Shown piece after piece: positions 59,095 through 64,000 of a DNA stretch of 64,000 nucleotides. Where the stretch lies: positions 1-64,000 of the forward strand of contig RCNN01000135.1 in assembly GCA_003667245.1 (NCBI GenBank). Reading direction: 5' to 3'. This DNA comes from Heterostelium multicystogenum. Its lineage: Eukaryota; Evosea; Eumycetozoa; Acytosteliales; Acytosteliaceae. The notes under the pieces were generated by a model that did no database searches, had not been told where the DNA came from, and saw only the letters and a program-made list of their open reading frames with translations. The first letter of the stretch is position 1. Each line of letters starts with the position of its first letter. Both the position numbers and the translations under genes were made by a program.

Positions 59095-59230
59095 AAATTG
59101 ATTGGGTGATTAACCAAGGACACCTTTCAAGTTGTTCCACTTCTCTTCTTCTGCTAATATTATTTGTACTAAAGCTGAGAAGTGGAGAACTTTGAAAGGT
59201 GTCCTTGGGATCACCGTTGTGGGTCAATTT
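59095..59230. ncRNA. Long imperfect hairpin, candidate small-RNA precursor
   Basis: The arms 59095-59146 and 59177-59230 pair over about 50 bp, with only a few mismatches and small bulges; 17 bp around CAAGGACACCTTTCAA pair almost perfectly. The loop is about 31 bases. The stem is GC-richer than its surroundings. Both arms also read as related peptides on opposite strands (EKWNNLKGVLG and EKWRTLKGVLG), so the structure may have arisen by inverted duplication of a coding fragment, a known way to make small-RNA precursors. Transcription is not shown. Confidence 0.5.
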
Positions 59231-60028
59231 CTTTTTCTATGAATTTCCGTTGTCTGAAAGCTGTAACATGAATGGAATCCAAACTAATAAAGGAGGTCTG
59301 GTCCTATCGAATCTTTAATAATTGTAGCTAGCCACAAGTAGTCAACCAAAAGCTGACGATTTTCCAGCTTAAACATACTAAAATCTTTCGATGAGATTTG
59401 AGATTAAGAGAACCATGTTTGGGGGTTGACATTTTAAAACCACTTTTAACTATCATTTATTAAGACTATCAATAAGATCTAGAAATTGACTATCAAACAA
59501 GATTACTTAATTAAAAATACTTTTATTTAGGAGAAAAATATAGATTACAATTGATCAATTCAAACAAACACACATCTATTCATTCCTAAATATTTTATAG
59601 TTTTCTTCTCTTTCTTGGATCCATGATTTTCTTTTAATAAATTACTAATTTCTAGAGATAAGTGAAATAACTTAACTAAAAGTTAAATGATGGGTTTTAA
59701 GGTAGTTAGTATTATAATCTTAATAGATGTTTAATGATTCTACAATTTCTATTTATAAAATCAGTTTTAATATTCATTATTGTATCATTCAAAAGTGTCA
59801 CCACACTACATTTTTTTTATATTAGTAGTTAGAAGGACAAGAAATCGCATAAATTAGAAACTCTATATTTATTGAACTTTGTACTTTTATTAATTAAATA
59901 ATAAAACTCAATATACATCAAGTGGTACAACTAGTTGTATTATCTAATTGTAGTCTTTAGGTCTAAATAATTTAGAGAATCAGTTTGTTCAAACATACAA
60001 GTCTTCTTTTTTTAACAGTATATATACT

Positions 60029-60952
60029 ATGTTATTAGAAAAATTATTATTCGATTGTAATATACACAATCATCAAATTGTAGATAGTTATCATTTGTTT
60101 AAAGCAAACCAAACCATTGACAATGTAAGTTAGATTAACACTATTACATCATACATTAACTTAACATTATATGATCTATCGATTGTTAAACAGGAGTATC
60201 AATTTTGGAATACATTGGTTACTCTACTACCAAGCCTGATCTATCATTTAGATGCTCTTGACGTCGCAATTGACACTGAAATTTGCACAGAGATTACACA
60301 AATCGATAGAGTACAACTCTATAAACATTTTCTTTCTCTAATTCTAGACAAAATCGCCAATGATATGAGCAAGTATAATGATTTAAATACTCTTGGCAAC
60401 AATCGAGTGTTCTTTCAATATATTATAGATAAGCTGTATCTATTGCCAAGAGATATCACGAATAGCAGTTTAGATGACATTCAGTTGTTGGTTGATTTAG
60501 ATAATGTAAAAATAACTTTGAATCAAAAAATGGAATGTAACTAACATTATTTTAAGATATCTTATAAATTTAATGATATAATGATCATGAATAGTTTACA
60601 TATTTTGTTTAAAAAGTATCAATACCGTAGAGGAATGGCATTTAAAAATCAAGAAGATCGAGCACAGCATACGCAAATCAGTAAAGTAACAAGTGAATAT
60701 ATCCAATACATGGTGAATCTGTTCAATCTTGAATACCTTGATGACAAGTATGTCCCTATGGTTTTGAACAAAGAGAATCTGTTAAATAAATTGGATCAGT
60801 ACCTGGCCAATAAATCCTGCAAGATTATCCTAAATGAATTGATAGACATAAGAGAACTGCAAATCAAATCAAAGAATCAAATATCATTCATAAATTACAG
60901 CTTCATTAATAAGTATGTACACACTTCACAAGTGATTGAGAACTTAAACTAA
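60029..60952 (+). CDS. Hypothetical helical protein (three exons)
   Basis: Exons 60029-60124, 60194-60505 and 60557-60952 give 267 residues in one frame. The first intron is ordinary (GTAAGT...CAG). The second is only 51 bp (GTAAAA...AAG), a multiple of three, and contains an in-frame TAA, so without splicing the protein would stop early. Start MLLEKLLFDCNIHNHQIVDS; middle YQFWNTLVTLLPSLIYHLDA and DRVQLYKHFLSLILDKIAND; C-terminal KYQYRRGMAFKNQEDRAQHT and VTSEYIQYMVNLFNLEYLDD. The protein is predicted all-helical with no signal or membrane segment. I do not recognise the family. Good codon usage and clean splicing argue that it is real. Confidence 0.65.
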
Positions 60953-61321
60953 CCTAATCTTTAGTCAATCACTTTTATTGGCAATTCACTCAATTCTGAT
61001 ATTCTATATAAGGAGAAATGTGATTGATGACATAAAGTTTTGTAATCAGGAAAATCACAGACAGAAAGGTGTCAACCGTCACATTTAATACGGTGAGAGA
61101 GCTGAAAAACTGGATTCAAACTCTGAAATCGAGTTTAATGGCAAATCAATCATACCAGCAATGGACAAATAACAACCAAGAACACAAATTTATTTTTAAT
61201 TCTTTGATTGCCGAAGTTTAATAAATAATACTTGGAAATCTTGATTTTTTTTTTAATTTGTTTTTGATGAAAGTTCAGCTCATTTCAGATCAGTTATCAT
61301 ATTATTGACTATTGTAATAAA
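60953..61321. other. Intergenic
   Basis: Short spacer. 61095-61170 reads as an open, coding-like patch (YGERAEKLDSNSEIEFNG) without a start or splice context, and may be debris. Otherwise nothing is seen. Confidence 0.35.
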
Positions 61322-63161
61322 ATGTCAGACTCAGATGATGGTGTAAATACAAAGAAATTTAAAAAGAGTAGTGTCTCAAGTAAAGTCTCACAATCACCAA
61401 TACCAAATAGCGATGATGTTTTGAATCAGTATCTAAATATGGATGCTATCCCTACTATTGCATCTCCTCTTATCAATGATGATGACTATAATATTGATGC
61501 TGAAGGTATGCTATAAAGCTTACCAAGTTGTTGCACTTTATATTAATTTATCCTGTTTTAGGATCTGATTTAGATTTTACTCCCTCGGAACCAACTGATA
61601 AGAATGTAAAAGAGAAAGAGAAGGAGAAGGAGCAAGAGAAAGATAAAGATAAAGATAAAGGGAAGGAGAAAGAGAAAGGAAAAGAGAAAGCCAAAGCCAA
61701 AGAGAAGGATAAAGAGAGTAAACAAGAAAAGTCAACATCACCAACAAATAAAAGAGCGAAATCTCCATCAACAGATAAACCTTCACCATCTTCCAAGAAA
61801 ACACCAGGGAGACCAAAGAAAGATAGCTCAGATTCACTAAATGATGATTCAAAGAAACCAAAGACTTTTGATCAGAAAAAGAATGAAGAAAAAGAAAAGG
61901 AAGATAAGGAGAAATCAACAAAGAAAAAAGAAACGAAGGATGATAAGAAAACTAGCCCAGAAAAATCTAAAGCTTCAAAAAAGAAAAAGAAAGAGGTCGA
62001 AGATGATGAGGAAAAGAATACAGAAATAACTATAACAAAGTCTAAGAAGAAAGTTACAGCTTCAAAATCAAAGGTTGAGGAAGAAAAGCCAAAAAAGAAA
62101 AACACCGTCCAAGTCAAAGAGAGAGGAAGAGGAAGAGGAAGACAATGAAGAATCAACAAAAAAAACCCAGCTCCACAAATAGTAGTGAAGAAGAGAAAGA
62201 TCAAGCAAAGCCCATTAAATCAAAGAAATCAAAAAAAGAGACAGTATCAATCAGCAAATCAATAGTCAGTGAAAAAGAAATAACCAAGACACCAAAGAAG
62301 AGAGCAAACGATGAAGATGATAGTAGCCCAGTCAAAAAGAAAATAAAGTCTCCCGATTCAAAAGCCGTTACACCTATTAAAGGAAAGTTTGGAGTAAACG
62401 AATCTACCAAGTCTTCAAAAGACAGAACCAAATCACCAAAATCTTCAAATGAAGATGATGATGAAGATGATCGGATGGAAATTGCAAATGATGAAAAAGA
62501 AGAGTCCGAGGACGACGATTTAAAGGAGGAACGATTAGTTTGTATTACAGCAGCAGATGAAGAAACAAAGAAATCGCTTGTGGAGTCCATATCTCAGTTA
62601 AAAGGTTCAGATCTTACCGAAGACATAAACGAATTTACACATCTGGTCATGGGAAGTGAGAATCTTCGAACAATCAAATTCTTCTATGCAATGGCAACTG
62701 GACGTTGGATTCTCACACCCGCATGGGTATATGAGTCACGTAAACAAGGCAAATGGCTAGACGAATCACAATACGAATCCACTAAATATACAGGTATTAA
62801 AGCATCACGTATTGCTCACGAAACTGGCGATCTCTTACTCAAGGATAAATCTATATTCATCAACAGTCTTCGTGAAAAAGATGTTATGAAAAAGAAAGAT
62901 AAAGTTAAACTAATCGTTTCTTTAGGAGGCAAAGTAAGTTGATATGATGATATGTTAATTAATCATGGTAAATGCTTCTCAAACTAACTTTTCTCGATGT
63001 TGCAGATTGCAAAAGATTTTGAGAAATGTGATATTTGTTTGTCTAACTCAAAATATTCTGTAGGAGCCAATGACAGACCGATAGTTACTGATAAATGGTT
63101 GCACGACTCAATTGAACACTATAAATTACAACCCTTCAAAAACTATTATCCACCAAATTAG
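61322..63161 (+). CDS. Tandem-BRCT protein with Lys/Glu-rich linker
   Basis: Probable DNA-damage response scaffold. The start is MSDSDDGVNTKKFKKSSVSS. Exon 1 ends at about 61506, the intron is 61507-61560, and exon 2 opens SDLDFTPSEPTDKNVKEKEK. A very long Lys/Glu/Asp/Ser-rich region follows (61600-62500) with KEKEKEQEKDKDKDK runs, SPxK-type sites and a GRGRGR patch. One frame slip, near 62100-62150, lies in the repeats. The C-terminus holds two BRCT repeats: VCITAADEETKKSLVESISQ with FTHLVMG and the conserved GRWILTPAWVYESRKQGKWL (BRCT1), then VKLIVSLGGK, intron 62934-63005, and IAKDFEKCDICL with VTDKWLHDSIEHYKLQPF (BRCT2), ending PPN at 63161. A C-terminal BRCT pair is typical of MDC1/PTIP/microcephalin-like phosphopeptide readers. 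The specific orthologue is unknown. Confidence 0.8.
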
Positions 63162-63366
63162 TAAGCAAGTGTACACTAGGTTTCATAACAACAATAAATT
63201 CTATTTCAAAAATAGTTGAAATTTATCTCAAAACCTGCTTTATTTCTTATTATTCTTGACACTAAAAATACGATGAAGATCATGATGGAACGAACTTTTA
63301 TCATATCTGTTGGAGGCAAACAACCCACAAATGAGTCTATTTGTAAATTTATTAAATTGTTGTTGT

Positions 63367-64000
63367 TTATTCAATATGCAATTTTTTTAGCATCATATCC
63401 AATTCTGGAGGAGGAGTGATCAAACGAGACTGTAAATAAGTTTTGATCGAAATTAGAGTGCTTGGGTTAAATTTGTTTTTTTGTTTGATCCTCCGATTGC
63501 AAAGTCTTCTTTGCTTGGTTGATGTATGCACTGATAACCATGGGTTGTAAACTGCATTGATTTCTAATGATGCTGTGGATGATGGACTCTGCACTAGATA
63601 TACCATGATTCTCCAAGTAAGCCAAGGTGAGGGCATTTTTATAGTCTTGATTAAAAAAGAGGAGTTCCTCACGTCCACTATCCTGTAGTTGAAGCAATCC
63701 TTTTCTCAAATCAATTGAAAGCATGAATGCCATGTACTTCTCGTCTATATAGTTTTTTCTCAACTCTGGAGAGAACGATGCTAAGAAGTCGTCAAGTGTT
63801 CCTAACTGTTGATTCAACATGAATACCTTTTGGGTGAGTGTAGAAGGAGGTATGGACTGTTTTTCCAACATTCTAGTGAAATATTTACGCACATTGGGTT
63901 CATCCTGGGATTTTAATAAATAATTGATAAGTGTAACATATACAAACTCTCCGACAAACTGACCACCTTCCTCACGCTGATCAGTTTCAATCATAGCAGT
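63367..64000 (-). CDS. Pentatricopeptide-like helical-repeat protein (partial, 3' end)
   Basis: C-terminal part of a gene that runs off the right edge. From the window end the minus strand is open (YVTLINYLLKSQDEPNVRKY, then LEKQSIPPSTLTQKVFMLNQ, LAYLENHGISSAESIIHSII, LQPMVISAYINQAKKTLQSE). A slip in an A/T run near 63470-63480 changes frame, and the tail ISIKTYLQSRLITPPPELDM continues to the stop at 63367. Repeating helix pairs of about 35 residues with short turns fit PPR-like or related repeats, suggesting organellar RNA binding, but no canonical PPR motif is strong. An ATG at 63992-63994 is in frame, yet the gene probably begins upstream of the window. Confidence 0.5.

Larger units (their letters stand above)
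58628..60028. other. Intergenic with structured and GC-rich islands
   Basis: Contains the GC-rich island 58932-59022 and the large hairpin 59095-59230, listed separately. Otherwise AT-rich with no supported gene. 59280-59450 is somewhat GC-richer and unexplained. Confidence 0.4.

Noticed and set aside
61548..62590. Long Ser/Leu/Phe-rich ORFs on the minus strand
   Set aside because: They are the antisense shadow of the Lys/Glu-rich linker of the BRCT gene.

Overview
This window is nuclear DNA from a social amoeba (Dictyostelia, species not resolved). It is very AT-rich. Intergenic stretches and introns are close to pure A/T, introns are short (about 50-130 bp, GT...AG), and the proteins carry runs of Asn, Gln, Thr, Ser and Lys/Glu. 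The gene set matches a dictyostelid: TOR, COP9 subunit 2, a GATA factor, sterol methyltransferase, an RNase T2, and a nuclease/kinase protein resembling crinklers. No viral, bacterial or organellar block is visible.

Layout. 0.6-3.5 kb: secreted RNase T2 (+) and a GH35 beta-galactosidase (-), both broken by indels. 4.7-5.9 kb: Tra2-like SR splicing factor. 6.4-7.4 kb: sterol C24-methyltransferase (-). 8.6-9.0 kb: COX19 (-), with a long perfect-looking RNA hairpin just downstream. 9.7-11.4 kb: CSN2. 12-14.6 kb: a small secreted protein and a two-pass membrane protein. 14.7-16.5 kb: FUT8-like fucosyltransferase (-). 16.8-18.5 kb: SETD6-like lysine methyltransferase (-). 19.7-22 kb: a hypothetical protein and cytochrome b5. 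22-26.2 kb: a gene-poor stretch with two candidate small proteins. 26.2-27.6 kb: GATA factor. 28.8-29.3 kb: hypothetical. 32.3-34.0 kb: RRM-RRM-R3H protein. 34.8-41.9 kb: the complete TOR kinase. 42-45 kb: a methyltransferase relic, tRNA-Val(UAC), FAM98 and a TMUB-like membrane ubiquitin-fold protein, all on the minus strand. 46-54.5 kb: F-box/Arf-like fusion, SMARCAL1-like annealing helicase, Cid1-like nucleotidyltransferase (all +) and NDUFA13 (-). 54.5-59.3 kb: an accessory zone of foldback elements, a kinase fragment, an LRR relic, a PD-(D/E)XK nuclease-kinase gene and a large hairpin. 60-64 kb: a hypothetical gene, a tandem-BRCT protein and the end of a PPR-like gene running off the window.

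Many well-conserved genes (TOR, CSN2, ERG6, cytochrome b5) are interrupted by single-base indels, mostly in homopolymers, while neighbours such as SETD6-like, FAM98, NDUFA13 and COX19 read cleanly through all introns. I read most breaks as draft-assembly errors rather than gene death. The exceptions are the scattered fragments at 42.1 kb and 54.9-56.6 kb, which lack most of their domains and look like true relics.

There is no operon-like logic. The genes are mostly independent housekeeping functions: growth control (TOR), RNA metabolism (Tra2, RRM/R3H, FAM98, TUTase), genome maintenance (SMARCAL1-like, BRCT), mitochondrial biogenesis (COX19, NDUFA13) and sterol/ER functions. The most unusual items are the F-box/Arf fusion with an altered G3 motif, the nuclease-kinase locus with its surrounding debris, and three hairpin or foldback loci.
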